Assembly (NCBI GenBank): GCA_020852035.1 | Contig: JADZBR010000018.1 | Coordinates: 1-7,761, forward strand | Source of the DNA: Caulobacteraceae bacterium | Lineage (GTDB): Bacteria; Pseudomonadota; Alphaproteobacteria; Caulobacterales; Caulobacteraceae | Reading direction: 5' to 3' | Length of the DNA stretch: 7,761 nucleotides | Shown here: positions 1 to 6,052 of the stretch, piece after piece | How the letters are laid out: every line of letters begins with the position of its first letter | Numbering within the stretch: the first letter of the stretch is position 1 | Translations under genes and position numbers: made by a program | Notes under the pieces: generated by a model | Told to the model about the DNA's origin: nothing | Seen by the model: only the letters and a program-made list of their open reading frames with translations | The model's database searches: none

Positions 1-713
1 AAGCCGCGCTCTCCGAGGAGGACGAGGACAGCCAGCGCCGCCGCCGCCGAGGCCGCCGCGGCGGCCGCCGAGCCCGCGAGGATCAGCGCACTCAGGACGC
101 CTTCGGCTGGACCCGTCCGCGCGTGCCCTTCGCCGATGACCCGTTCGTCTGGCACGACATGAGCGTGACCGACGCGCCGACGGCCGCCGCGCCAGCGCCG
201 GTCCCGGCCAATGACGAGGCCCCCCCGCCCGCCGCGGCCGCCTCGCCCGGCGGCCAGGACGAGATCTGGGTCGAACTGCCGGCGGTCGAGGACAAGCCGA
301 AGCGCGCGCGGCGCAGCCGCCGCAAAGCCGACGCCGTCGAGCCAGCCGCCGAAGCCGCGCCAGAGCCTTCAGCCGAGGCCGCGCCCCTCCCGGAGGCCGA
401 AGCCCCGCCCGCCGACGCGCCGGCCAAGCCGCGCCGACGTTCGCGCGCCAAGGTCGAGGCCGAAGCCGCGCCAGCCGCTGAACCGGCCATGGAACTCGCC
501 GCCGCGCCGGATGCGCTCGCCGAGGCGACACCCAAGCCGCGCCGGCGTTCTCGCGCCAAGGCGGCCGAACCGGCGAACGAGGTGGCCGAGGCGGTCGCCG
601 AACCGGCGCCGCAAGCGGAGCCCGAGCCGGCGCCTGCGGTCCGCGAGCCGGACCCGGCCGAGATCACCGCCCCGCCGGCCGCGCCTCGCCGGGGGTGGTG
701 GCGCCGGGGCTGA
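1..713 (+). CDS. rne: Ribonuclease E, C-terminal tail (5' partial)
   Basis: This is the 3' end of the gene for the endoribonuclease that starts mRNA decay and scaffolds the RNA degradosome. The reading frame is open from base 3 to the TGA at 711-713, and the catalytic part lies upstream of the window. Visible in order are an arginine-rich RNA-binding block (bases 36-71), the conserved segment GWTRPRVPFADDPFVWHD (105-158), a long low-complexity tail of Ala/Pro/Glu stretches broken by basic blocks (KPRRRSRAK twice, with a weaker KPKRARRSRRK before them), and the terminal peptide PRRGWWRRG (684-710). In Caulobacter the GWW end of RNase E is the docking peptide for polynucleotide phosphorylase, and the disordered tail with alternating charge drives RNP-body condensation. 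Both roles are inferred here by similarity. The methionine at base 123 is internal and is not a start. The next gene follows after 55 bases. Confidence 0.93.
   Translation, partial: AALSEEDEDSQRRRRRGRRGGRRAREDQRTQDAFGWTRPRVPFADDPFVWHDMSVTDAPTAAAPAPVPANDEAPPPAAAASPGGQDEIWVELPAVEDKPKRARRSRRKADAVEPAAEAAPEPSAEAAPLPEAEAPPADAPAKPRRRSRAKVEAEAAPAAEPAMELAAAPDALAEATPKPRRRSRAKAAEPANEVAEAVAEPAPQAEPEPAPAVREPDPAEITAPPAAPRRGWWRRG
426..561 (+). repeat. Near-identical repeat pair encoding KPRRRSRAK
   Basis: Bases 426-453 and 534-561 match at 26 of 28 positions and both encode KPRRRSRAK within the RNase E tail. A looser third relative (KPKRARRSRRK) begins near base 294. Acidic Ala/Pro/Glu linkers separate the basic blocks, giving an alternating charge pattern. 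The DNA identity suggests recent duplication or selection on a repeated RNA-binding or condensation module. Confidence 0.8.
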
Positions 714-768
714 GCCGCTACCTAGAGGGGCGGGAGCGTTTCGGGGGGAGGTTCGAAAGAGTACGCGC

Positions 769-2172
769 ATGAAGACCCCTGCCCGCCCCCGCCGCCTCGC
801 CCTGTTGGCCGCCGCCCTGGCGGCTTCGGCGGTCGCGTCCGCCCCGCCGGCGGCCGCGCAGGGCGTATCGCTGATCCGCGACACCGAGATCGAGGAAATC
901 CTGCACAAGCAGGCCGACCCGATCTTCAAGGCCGCCGGCCTCAATCCAAAGGATGTCCACCTGCTGCTGGTCGGCGACAAGGAGCTCAACGCCTTCGCCG
1001 GCCAGGGACAGATCATGGGCCTGAACACCGGCCTGATCCTGGAGACCGAGACCCCTAACGAGCTGAATGGCGTGATCGCCCACGAAGCCGGGCACCTCTC
1101 GGGCGGCCACCCTTTCCGCTCCGGCGAGATGGGGGCCGCCGGGATGAAGCCGTTCCTGCTGACGATGGGCCTGGGGGTGATCGCCGCCCTCGCCGGCGCG
1201 CCGGACGCCGCCGCCGGACTGGTGGGCAGCGCCGGCTATTTCGGCACCATCGGCGCGCTCGGCTACAGCCGCGAGCAGGAGGGCCGCGCCGACCAGGCGG
1301 GGCTGGGCTTCATGGAGGCCACCGGCCAGTCCGGGCGCGGCATGGTCGAGTTCTTCGACAACTTCCGCTACCAGGAGGTGTTCGACCGCTCGCGGCAGTT
1401 CGCCTACTTCCGCAGCCACCCGCTGTCGTCGGAACGCATCGAATCCCTGCGCTCCAAGGCCGAGAAGCTGCCGCACTACAACGTCAAGGACTCTCCGGAG
1501 GCGATGGCCGAGCACGAGATCATGAAGGCCAAGCTGGAAGGGTTCATCAACCCGCAGAAGGCGCTGATCACCTACGAGGAAAGCGACAAATCCTTTCCAG
1601 CCAGATATGCCCGGGCGATCGCCTACTACCAGACCAAGGAGCCGGACCGGGCCCTGAAGGCGATCGACGCCCTGCTCGCCGAGCAGCCGGACAACCCTTA
1701 CCTCTGGGAGCTGAAGGGCCAGGTGCTGTTCGAGTTCGGGCGCGTGCCGGAAGCCGAAGCGCCGCAGCGCAAGTCGGTCGAGCTGAAGCCCGATGCGCCG
1801 CTGCTGCGGGTGAACCTCGGCCGCACCCTGGTGGCGCTGGACGACGAGGCCAAGGTGCAGGAAGGCATCACCGAGCTACGCAAATCCGTGCTGCAGGACA
1901 AGGAGAACGGGGAAGCCTGGCGGCTGCTGGCCGTGGCCTATGACAAGACCGGCAAGGACGGCCTCGCCCGGCTGGCGACCGCCGAATACAACTTCGAGAT
2001 CGGCGATCCGACCCAGGCGCGGGTGTTCGCCATGCGCGCGCGCGAGAAGCTCGACAAGTCCAGCCCGGAGTGGCGGCGCGCCACCGACATCGTCATGACG
2101 TCCGAGCCCAGCAAGGACGACCTCAAGGAACTGGCCAAGGAGGGCGCCATCCAGACCTCCGTGCGCCGCTGA
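769..2172 (+). CDS. Periplasmic M48 zinc metalloprotease with TPR tail (BepA/YfgC-like)
   Basis: The 467-residue protein starts with a Sec signal peptide: basic MKTPARPRR, an Ala/Leu core, and a likely cut after AAA at residue 30. The M48 peptidase domain carries the zinc motif HEAGH (105-109), with the third ligand Glu171 in SREQEGRAD (167-175). The SHP at 216-218 probably contains the His217 switch residue described for E. coli BepA. The hydrophobic stretch at about 125-165 between the zinc motifs is typical of the family and probably not a true transmembrane anchor. From about residue 275 to 420 there are TPR-type helical repeats (AYYQTKEPDRALKAIDALL, WELKGQVLFEFGRVPEAE, WRLLAVAYDKTG). BepA-type proteases act in the periplasm as chaperone and protease for outer-membrane proteins such as LptD. 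The ATG at 769 is chosen because it gives the signal peptide; the same frame stays open back to 211, but that stretch lies over the rne tail. Purine-rich GAAAGA at 755-760 is the probable ribosome site. Confidence 0.9.
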   Translation: MKTPARPRRLALLAAALAASAVASAPPAAAQGVSLIRDTEIEEILHKQADPIFKAAGLNPKDVHLLLVGDKELNAFAGQGQIMGLNTGLILETETPNELNGVIAHEAGHLSGGHPFRSGEMGAAGMKPFLLTMGLGVIAALAGAPDAAAGLVGSAGYFGTIGALGYSREQEGRADQAGLGFMEATGQSGRGMVEFFDNFRYQEVFDRSRQFAYFRSHPLSSERIESLRSKAEKLPHYNVKDSPEAMAEHEIMKAKLEGFINPQKALITYEESDKSFPARYARAIAYYQTKEPDRALKAIDALLAEQPDNPYLWELKGQVLFEFGRVPEAEAPQRKSVELKPDAPLLRVNLGRTLVALDDEAKVQEGITELRKSVLQDKENGEAWRLLAVAYDKTGKDGLARLATAEYNFEIGDPTQARVFAMRAREKLDKSSPEWRRATDIVMTSEPSKDDLKELAKEGAIQTSVRR

Positions 2173-2183
2173 AGGATTTTCCG

Positions 2184-2897
2184 ATGAACCGACTTCTGAT
2201 CGCCGGCGCCGCGGCGCTGGCGCTTACCGGCTGCGCCCGCGCCGAGAGCGACGAGGCGTTCGGCGAGCGCGTGCGGGCCTATCTGCTGGAGCATCCGGAG
2301 GTGATCCAGGAGGCGGTCGAACGGCTGCAGGCCAAGCAGCAGGCGAGCGCCCAGGCCAACGCCCAGGCGGCGATCGCCAAGCACCGGCAGGCGCTGGAGC
2401 GCGACCCGCGCGACTTCGTGGCCAACCCGGGCGGGCGGATCACGGTGGTGGAGTTCTTCGACTACAACTGCGGCTACTGCAAAGCGATTGCGCCGGAAGT
2501 GACCAAGCTGATCGCCGAACACCCGGACGTGCGGTTCGTATTCAAGGAGTTCCCGATCTTCGGCGCGTCCTCCAACACCGCCGCCGAGGTGGCGCTCTCG
2601 GCCCAGGTGAAGCCGCGCTCGCTGGAGTTCTACAAGGCCGCGATGACGACCAAGCCGCTGGACGAGGCGGCGATCGACCGGCTGCTGCGGGGCATGGGGA
2701 TCGACCCGGTCGCGGCGCGGCGCAACGGCGATTCGGCGGCCGTGCAGCAGCAGATCCGCGACGTGAAGGCCCTGGCCGGCGAGATCGGGCTGGAGGGCAC
2801 CCCGGCGTTCATCGTCGGCGACACCCTGATCCCGGGCGCCGACCTGGACGCGCTGAAGGCGGCGATCAACGTGGCCAAGGGCGGCGCGCCGGGCTGA
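2184..2897 (+). CDS. DsbA/ScsC-like thiol-disulfide oxidoreductase, probable lipoprotein
   Basis: The protein has 237 residues. Its N-terminus has a short hydrophobic segment followed by LTGC (14-17), a lipobox, so Cys17 is probably lipidated. Ala at +2 would favour sorting to the outer membrane under the E. coli rule. Residues about 20-75 are helical and charged (YLLEHPEVIQEAVERLQ), resembling the N-terminal oligomerisation region of ScsC/Com1-type proteins. The thioredoxin fold begins near ITVVEFFDYNCGYCKA, with the redox pair CGYC at 96-99 and the cis-proline in GTPAFIVGD (Thr206-Pro207). The role is to form or isomerise disulfides in exported proteins. The start at 2184 lies 11 bases after the protease stop, with AAGGA at 2172-2176 as ribosome site, so the two are probably cotranscribed. 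Whether it acts mainly as oxidase or isomerase cannot be read from the sequence. Confidence 0.9.
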   Translation: MNRLLIAGAAALALTGCARAESDEAFGERVRAYLLEHPEVIQEAVERLQAKQQASAQANAQAAIAKHRQALERDPRDFVANPGGRITVVEFFDYNCGYCKAIAPEVTKLIAEHPDVRFVFKEFPIFGASSNTAAEVALSAQVKPRSLEFYKAAMTTKPLDEAAIDRLLRGMGIDPVAARRNGDSAAVQQQIRDVKALAGEIGLEGTPAFIVGDTLIPGADLDALKAAINVAKGGAPG

Positions 2898-2921
2898 TCC
2901 TTCTCCCCTTGCGGGAGAAGG
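2898..2921. repeat. Hairpin repeat between convergent genes
   Basis: A 9-bp perfect stem (CCTTCTCCC 2899-2907, GGGAGAAGG 2913-2921) closes a 5-base loop. It fills the 30-base gap between the stop of the dsbA-like gene and the stop of the ferritin-like gene. The same 24 bases occur at 5568-5591, and inverted at 5705-5728, so this is a solo copy of a dispersed repeat. It could serve as a two-way transcription terminator or 3' stabiliser, but no T run follows it on either strand. Confidence 0.8.
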
Positions 2922-2927
2922 GAGAAT

Positions 2928-3971
2928 CTACGCCGCGACCAATCCCTCGACGGCGTCGAATCGCGCCAGCAGTTCCCGCGCCCTGGCCTCGCCAAGCTTC
3001 TCGACCGCCTGCTTCTCGATCTCCTCGCGCGAGCGCTGGCGCGAAAGCTCGCGCTCCAGCCTGCCGTGCCATTCGACCATCTGCGCCCAGAGCGGGTCGA
3101 GCAGCGCATCGCCCTTGATCGTCCCGCCATCGACCGTGCGGAAGGTGAAGCTGCGCATCTCGGAGATCACCGTGCGCAGATAGGCGACGTGGATCGCCTC
3201 GTCCTTGCGGATGCGCTCGACCATGACGGCGGCGAGTTCGGCGCCCTCGCGGCGGTCGGTGAAGTTGGCCGGGTCGCGGAACACCGCCACGCAGAAGGCG
3301 AAGAAGCTCTCGGCGCGCACCTCGATCATCAGCACATTCATGAGCAGCGTCACCAGCCGCTCGATGCCCTCGGAGAGCTGCGGCAGCTCGCGGTCCTCGG
3401 CCGGGCGACTGATGTTGGCGGGCGGGTCGACCGGCGGATAGGCGTCCTTGCCGAAGGCGAGGTCGCGGGCGGCGAACCACATGGCGTCATGGGCGCCGAC
3501 GCCGGGGATGGCCGGGTCACCGCCCTCGTCGGCGCCGTGGGCGTAGAGCAGACCCTTGTTCAGGTGGCCGGTGGCGGTCTCGGTGATGTCGTCGACGATG
3601 GCGCGCTGGATGTCGAACTCGGGGAACTGGCAGAGCATGCCGCCGCGGGCCTCGATGATCCCGGTGACGGTCAGCGAGTTCCAGAACCCCTGCCCCAGCC
3701 CGGCGGAGAGCAGCACCTTCTCCTGGGCGATGGTGGGATAGTTGGGCAGTTCGAGCAAGTCGGTGTCGGCGTCGATCAGCGGCCAGCCGCGCGCCTCCAG
3801 CGCCGCGCTCCAGGCGCGCACCGCCGGCCAGCGCACGAGCGTGCGGGGCGAGGTGTATTCGCCGGTCTCAAGGAAGCCGCCGTGCAGGCGATAGCCGACC
3901 TCCTCGTGCGGCTTGGCGTAGGGGTGGTCGGCCATCAGTTCGGCGCGGTCGTAGACGAGCTTGTCGGTCAT
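2928..3971 (-). CDS. Uncharacterised ferritin-like (probable diiron-carboxylate) protein
   Basis: I do not recognise a named family for this 347-residue protein. It has no signal peptide and should be cytoplasmic. The middle and C-terminal parts are helical. Candidate metal-binding residues are Glu107 (TGIIEARGG), Glu131 and His136 (ITETATGH), Glu217/Glu221 (MIEVRAESFF), and Glu258xxHis261 (RKDEAIHVAYL). This order of a lone Glu, a Glu/His helix, a Glu and an ExxH helix is what a ferritin-like four-helix diiron bundle would show, although the second helix has ExxxxH rather than ExxH. The C-terminus (300-347) is a charged helical tail. The ATG at 3971 is fixed by a perfect AGGAGG eight bases upstream. 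The gene is 252 bases from the VOC gene, with a palindrome between, so it may have its own promoter. It converges on the dsbA-like gene. The diiron assignment is an inference from motif spacing; substrate and reaction are unknown. Confidence 0.75.
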   Translation of the reverse strand: MTDKLVYDRAELMADHPYAKPHEEVGYRLHGGFLETGEYTSPRTLVRWPAVRAWSAALEARGWPLIDADTDLLELPNYPTIAQEKVLLSAGLGQGFWNSLTVTGIIEARGGMLCQFPEFDIQRAIVDDITETATGHLNKGLLYAHGADEGGDPAIPGVGAHDAMWFAARDLAFGKDAYPPVDPPANISRPAEDRELPQLSEGIERLVTLLMNVLMIEVRAESFFAFCVAVFRDPANFTDRREGAELAAVMVERIRKDEAIHVAYLRTVISEMRSFTFRTVDGGTIKGDALLDPLWAQMVEWHGRLERELSRQRSREEIEKQAVEKLGEARARELLARFDAVEGLVAA

Positions 3972-3979
3972 CTTCGCTT

Positions 3980-3985
3980 CCTCCT
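3980..3985 (-). promoter_or_regulatory. Perfect Shine-Dalgarno site of the ferritin-like gene
   Basis: The - strand reads AGGAGG here, 8 bases before the ATG at 3971. It is the strongest ribosome-binding site in the window and settles the start codon. Confidence 0.85.
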
Positions 3986-4001
3986 GGCGTCTGGCGACGC
4001 T

Positions 4002-4169
4002 CTTGAAGCTGACCCGAACAGTCGGCGGACAGACATTGCGTCCTTCGAGACACCCGCTTCGCGGGCCCTCAGGATGACTAAAGCAGCAACACCTTAGTCA
4101 TGGTGAGGCGCGCGAAGCGCGTCTCGAACCACGCAGGGCCGTTCCGCGCCCATTGGGTCAGCGTTGAAG
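4002..4169. repeat. Composite palindromic intergenic repeat (inverted arms)
   Basis: Arms 4037-4081 and 4094-4135 are inverted copies of each other with a few mismatches and a 3-base length difference, around a 12-base loop. Each arm has its own small GC hairpin (CCCGC-TTC-GCGGG at 4053-4065; GCGC-GAA-GCGC on the right). The symmetry continues weakly outward: GCTGACCC (4008-4015) pairs with GGGTCAGC (4155-4162). Together these occupy most of the gap between the ferritin-like and VOC genes. No ORF or transposase is present, so it resembles a REP/BIME or MITE-like element. It could also terminate or stabilise the thiS-thiG-VOC transcript. Confidence 0.72.
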
Positions 4170-4223
4170 ACTAGCATCGCCCAGCCGGCCGGGGATGGAA
4201 AGCGAAAGTGATCGCCGTTCAGA

Positions 4224-4649
4224 TCAAGCCCGATCCGCCTGCTCCACGGTGAACGTCACCTCCTGGCCGTGGGCGAGTTCGAGGATGTTGCCGTCGGGAT
4301 CGCGCAGATAGGCCCAGTAGCCGACCGGCGGGCCGGAGTCGGTCGGGGGAGAGACCAGCACGCCCTCGCCCTGGGCCAGCGCCGCCAGCCGGTCCACCGT
4401 CTCGCGGCTGTCGCAGGCGACGCCCAGGTGCCCGAACGGGCCGAGCGGGGTGTCCTGCACCCCCGGCGCCTGGATCAGCACGATCACGAACGGACGGGTG
4501 AAATCCGTCACCCAGGCGACCGCCGAGCCCTTGTCCGGGTCCGCCCGCCGATGGACCGGGCGCATGGCCGCGTAGCGTTCGTAGAAGGCGAGGCTGGCGG
4601 CCAGGTCGCGGACGGCGAAGGCGACGTGGGTGAGGCCGAGGTCGGATAT
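4224..4649 (-). CDS. VOC/glyoxalase-fold protein, apparent ATA start
   Basis: This small single-domain protein of the vicinal-oxygen-chelate superfamily is 141 residues if read from the ATA at 4649. It has the two expected beta-alpha-beta modules: LGLTHVAFAVRDLAASLAFY at the N-terminus, and FGHLGVACDS leading to YLRDPDGNILELAHG in the second. Likely metal-site residues are His8, Gln60, His74 and Glu124, spaced nearly as in glyoxalase I (whose second ligand is usually Glu). The first ATG (4565) is codon 29 and would delete His8 and the first strand. No ATG, GTG or TTG exists in frame between there and the upstream stop, which is also the thiG stop. A GGGAG site lies five bases before ATA. The gene is either read from a rare start or has lost its start codon and is translated from the internal ATG. 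It follows thiG closely and in the same frame; substrate unknown. Confidence 0.78.
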   Translation of the reverse strand: MSDLGLTHVAFAVRDLAASLAFYERYAAMRPVHRRADPDKGSAVAWVTDFTRPFVIVLIQAPGVQDTPLGPFGHLGVACDSRETVDRLAALAQGEGVLVSPPTDSGPPVGYWAYLRDPDGNILELAHGQEVTFTVEQADRA

Positions 4650-4654
4650 CGTTG

Positions 4655-4659
4655 CTCCC
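4655..4659 (-). promoter_or_regulatory. Ribosome-binding site before the VOC gene
   Basis: GGGAG on the - strand, five bases before the ATA at 4649. It supports translation starting at the ATA (or the adjacent ACG at 4652) rather than at the ATG at 4565. Confidence 0.5.
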
Positions 4660-4682
4660 GTGCGGTGGTGGGGTGCGATACC

Positions 4683-5474
4683 CTAGATCAGCCCGGCCAG
4701 CGGCGAGGAGGCGCTGGCGTACATGCGCTTGGCCATGCGGCCGGCGAGGTAGGCCTCGCGGCCGGCGATCACCGCGTGCTTCATGGCGGTGGCCATGCGG
4801 ATCGGGTCCCTGGCCTCGGCCAGGGCGGTGTTGGCGATCACCGCGTCGCAGCCGAGTTCCATGGCGATCGCAGCGTCCGAGGCCGTGCCGACGCCGGCGT
4901 CGACCAGCACGGGCACGTTCGCCTGTTCGACGATCAGGCGGATGTTGACGCGGTTCTGGATGCCGAGGCCCGAGCCGATGGGCGAGGCGGCCGGCATGAT
5001 GGCGGCGGCGCCCGCCTCCTCCAGCCGCTTGGCCATGACGACGTCGTCGGTGCAGTAGACCATCACCGAAAAGCCGTCCTTCACCAGCATGTCGAGGGCG
5101 CGCAGGGTCTCGACCATGTCCGGGTAGAGGTGCGGGGTGTTGGAGAGCACCTCCAGCTTCACGAGGTCCCAGCCGCCGGCCTCGCGGGCCAGGCGCAGGG
5201 TGCGCACGGCGTCCTCGCCCGTGAAGCAGCCGGCGGTGTTGGGCAGAAAGGTGAAGCGGTCGGGCTTCACGTGGTCGACCAGCATCGGCTGGGAGGGATC
5301 GGAGAGGTTCACGCGCCGCAGCGCCACGGTGACGATCTCGGCGCCGGCGGCCTCGGCCGCGGCGGCGTTCTGGGCGTAGTCGGCGTACTTGCCGGTGCCG
5401 ACGATCAGCCGCGAGGCGAAGGTGCGGCCGGCGACGGTCCAGGTGTCGGTCTCGATCTTGGCGGGGGCGTTCAT
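4683..5474 (-). CDS. thiG: Thiazole synthase
   Basis: ThiG condenses 1-deoxy-D-xylulose 5-phosphate, a glycine-derived imine and the sulfur carried by ThiS thiocarboxylate into the thiazole phosphate moiety of thiamine, in the cytoplasm. The 263-residue length fits the family (about 255-265). Recognisable elements are RLIVGTGKY (22-30), PNTAGC (78-83), the Schiff-base lysine in DLVKLEVL (Lys106), PIGSGLGI (165-172), the phosphate-binding DAGVGTASD (192-200) and NTALAEARDP (215-224). The ATG at 5474 gives the usual N-terminus MNAPAKIETDTWTVAG. The frame stays open upstream to 5717, but that stretch is repeat-derived. No Shine-Dalgarno sequence precedes this ATG; the bases just before it are pyrimidine-rich. 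The partner gene thiS lies upstream, separated by 359 bases containing a large repeat. Confidence 0.95.
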   Translation of the reverse strand: MNAPAKIETDTWTVAGRTFASRLIVGTGKYADYAQNAAAAEAAGAEIVTVALRRVNLSDPSQPMLVDHVKPDRFTFLPNTAGCFTGEDAVRTLRLAREAGGWDLVKLEVLSNTPHLYPDMVETLRALDMLVKDGFSVMVYCTDDVVMAKRLEEAGAAAIMPAASPIGSGLGIQNRVNIRLIVEQANVPVLVDAGVGTASDAAIAMELGCDAVIANTALAEARDPIRMATAMKHAVIAGREAYLAGRMAKRMYASASSPLAGLI

Positions 5475-5833
5475 GGGAGGGGGTTTACGCTTTCGCGGCG
5501 TGGGGCTCCAGCGTCCTGGGAGTCTCGTGGAACGATGGTGGGCTCTCTGTGGCGGGATAGATGGTGGTCCTTCTCCCCTTGCGGGAGAAGGTGGCGCGGA
5601 GCGCCGGATGAGGGGTCTCTCAGAACTCACAGCCTGCGCCCGGCTTCCAAGCTTTCGCAGCGGGTCGGATCTTCGACCCCTCATCCGCCCGGCTTCGCCG
5701 GCCACCTTCTCCCGCAAGGGGAGAAGGACAGCCTAGCCGGGGCGCGCCGGCCGGGGACAAGGCGGGATCGAATGTCTCGCGTGTCCCGCATCCGGGGCCG
5801 CGATGTCTCGCCTTTATCCGTCCCGCGAGTCTC
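5475..5833. other. 359-base gap between thiS and thiG
   Basis: No believable gene lies here. The centre (5568-5728) is the composite inverted repeat described separately. The flank next to thiG (5475-5567) shows no clear hairpin or ribosome site. The flank next to thiS (5729-5833) is GC-rich, with the short motif ATGTCTCGC occurring twice (5772-5780 and 5803-5811). No thiamine riboswitch was recognised. Confidence 0.7.
5568..5728. repeat. 161-base composite inverted repeat
   Basis: The left arm 5568-5615 (48 bases) and right arm 5677-5728 (52 bases) are inverted copies. The 24 outer bases are identical and each forms its own hairpin; the inner CCCCTCATCC segments also match. The arms differ only in the middle, where a GC mini-hairpin varies. 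A 61-base spacer lies between. The outer 24-mer recurs alone at 2898-2921. There is no coding content, so this looks like a BIME/MITE-type palindromic pair. It lies within the expected thiS-thiG transcription unit, where it could form a long RNA stem. Confidence 0.88.
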
Positions 5834-6034
5834 TCATCCGCCCCCGATGAAGTGGACGATCTCCACCTGGTCGCCGTCGTTCAGCGCCGCCTGCCCGTAG
5901 AGCGACCTCGGCACGATCTCCAGGTTCACCTCCACGGCGACCTTGCGCGGATCGAGCCCCAGGGCCTCCACCAGCCCGGCCACATCCGCCACGCCGCCCA
6001 CATCGCGGTCCTCGCCGTTGATCGTCAGGCGCAC
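5834..6034 (-). CDS. thiS: Sulfur carrier protein ThiS
   Basis: This 66-residue ubiquitin-fold protein is adenylated and thiocarboxylated at its C-terminal glycine and then donates sulfur to ThiG for thiazole formation. The N-terminus RLTINGEDRDV, the central VAVEVNLEIVPRSLY and the end VEIVHFIGGG are all typical, and the terminal glycines carry the sulfur. The start is GTG at 6034, supported by GGGGA nine bases upstream; no ATG lies in a suitable place. It is the first gene of the - strand thiS-thiG-VOC series and is divergent from aroQ. The other thiazole genes (thiO/thiH, thiF, thiE) are not in this window. Confidence 0.93.
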   Translation of the reverse strand: MRLTINGEDRDVGGVADVAGLVEALGLDPRKVAVEVNLEIVPRSLYGQAALNDGDQVEIVHFIGGG

Positions 6035-6043
6035 GCCAGAGCT

Positions 6044-6048
6044 TCCCC
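6044..6048 (-). promoter_or_regulatory. Ribosome-binding site of thiS
   Basis: GGGGA on the - strand, nine bases before the GTG start at 6034. It supports the non-ATG start of thiS. Confidence 0.6.
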
Positions 6049-6052
6049 ACGC

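Noticed and set aside
36..71. CRISPR or microsatellite-like run of CGCCGC units
   Set aside because: It encodes the conserved arginine-rich block of RNase E and has no repeat-spacer structure.
211..768. N-terminal extension of the M48 protease frame over the rne tail
   Set aside because: The translation is Arg/Pro-rich shadow sequence of the rne frame, and the ATG at 769 gives a proper signal peptide.
718..1515. 265-codon - strand open frame opposite the M48 protease
   Set aside because: It is a shadow of the protease gene, with no ribosome site and no recognisable domain.
3066..4097. 343-codon open frame on the + strand opposite the ferritin-like gene
   Set aside because: The - strand frame has a perfect AGGAGG and believable helical protein sequence, while this one shows no ribosome site or family motif and runs into the palindromic repeat.
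5590..5625. Possible thiamine (TPP) riboswitch: CTGAGAG followed by ACCCC on the - strand upstream of thiG
   Set aside because: The ACCCC part belongs to the repeat arm, and the rest of the THI-box core (such as GAACCTGAT and the later conserved stem) is missing. Upstream of thiS there are only 73 bases, and no such motif is visible there either.
5475..5717. Upstream in-frame extension of thiG
   Set aside because: It is encoded largely by the inverted repeat and spacer and matches nothing in the ThiG N-terminus; the ATG at 5474 gives the normal family start.
4269..5900. 543-codon open frame on the + strand over the VOC and thiG genes
   Set aside because: It is antisense to clearly recognisable thiG and VOC proteins, is rich in Gly/His/Arg/Val low-complexity sequence, and runs through the palindromic repeat. 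Such frames are common by chance in GC-rich DNA.
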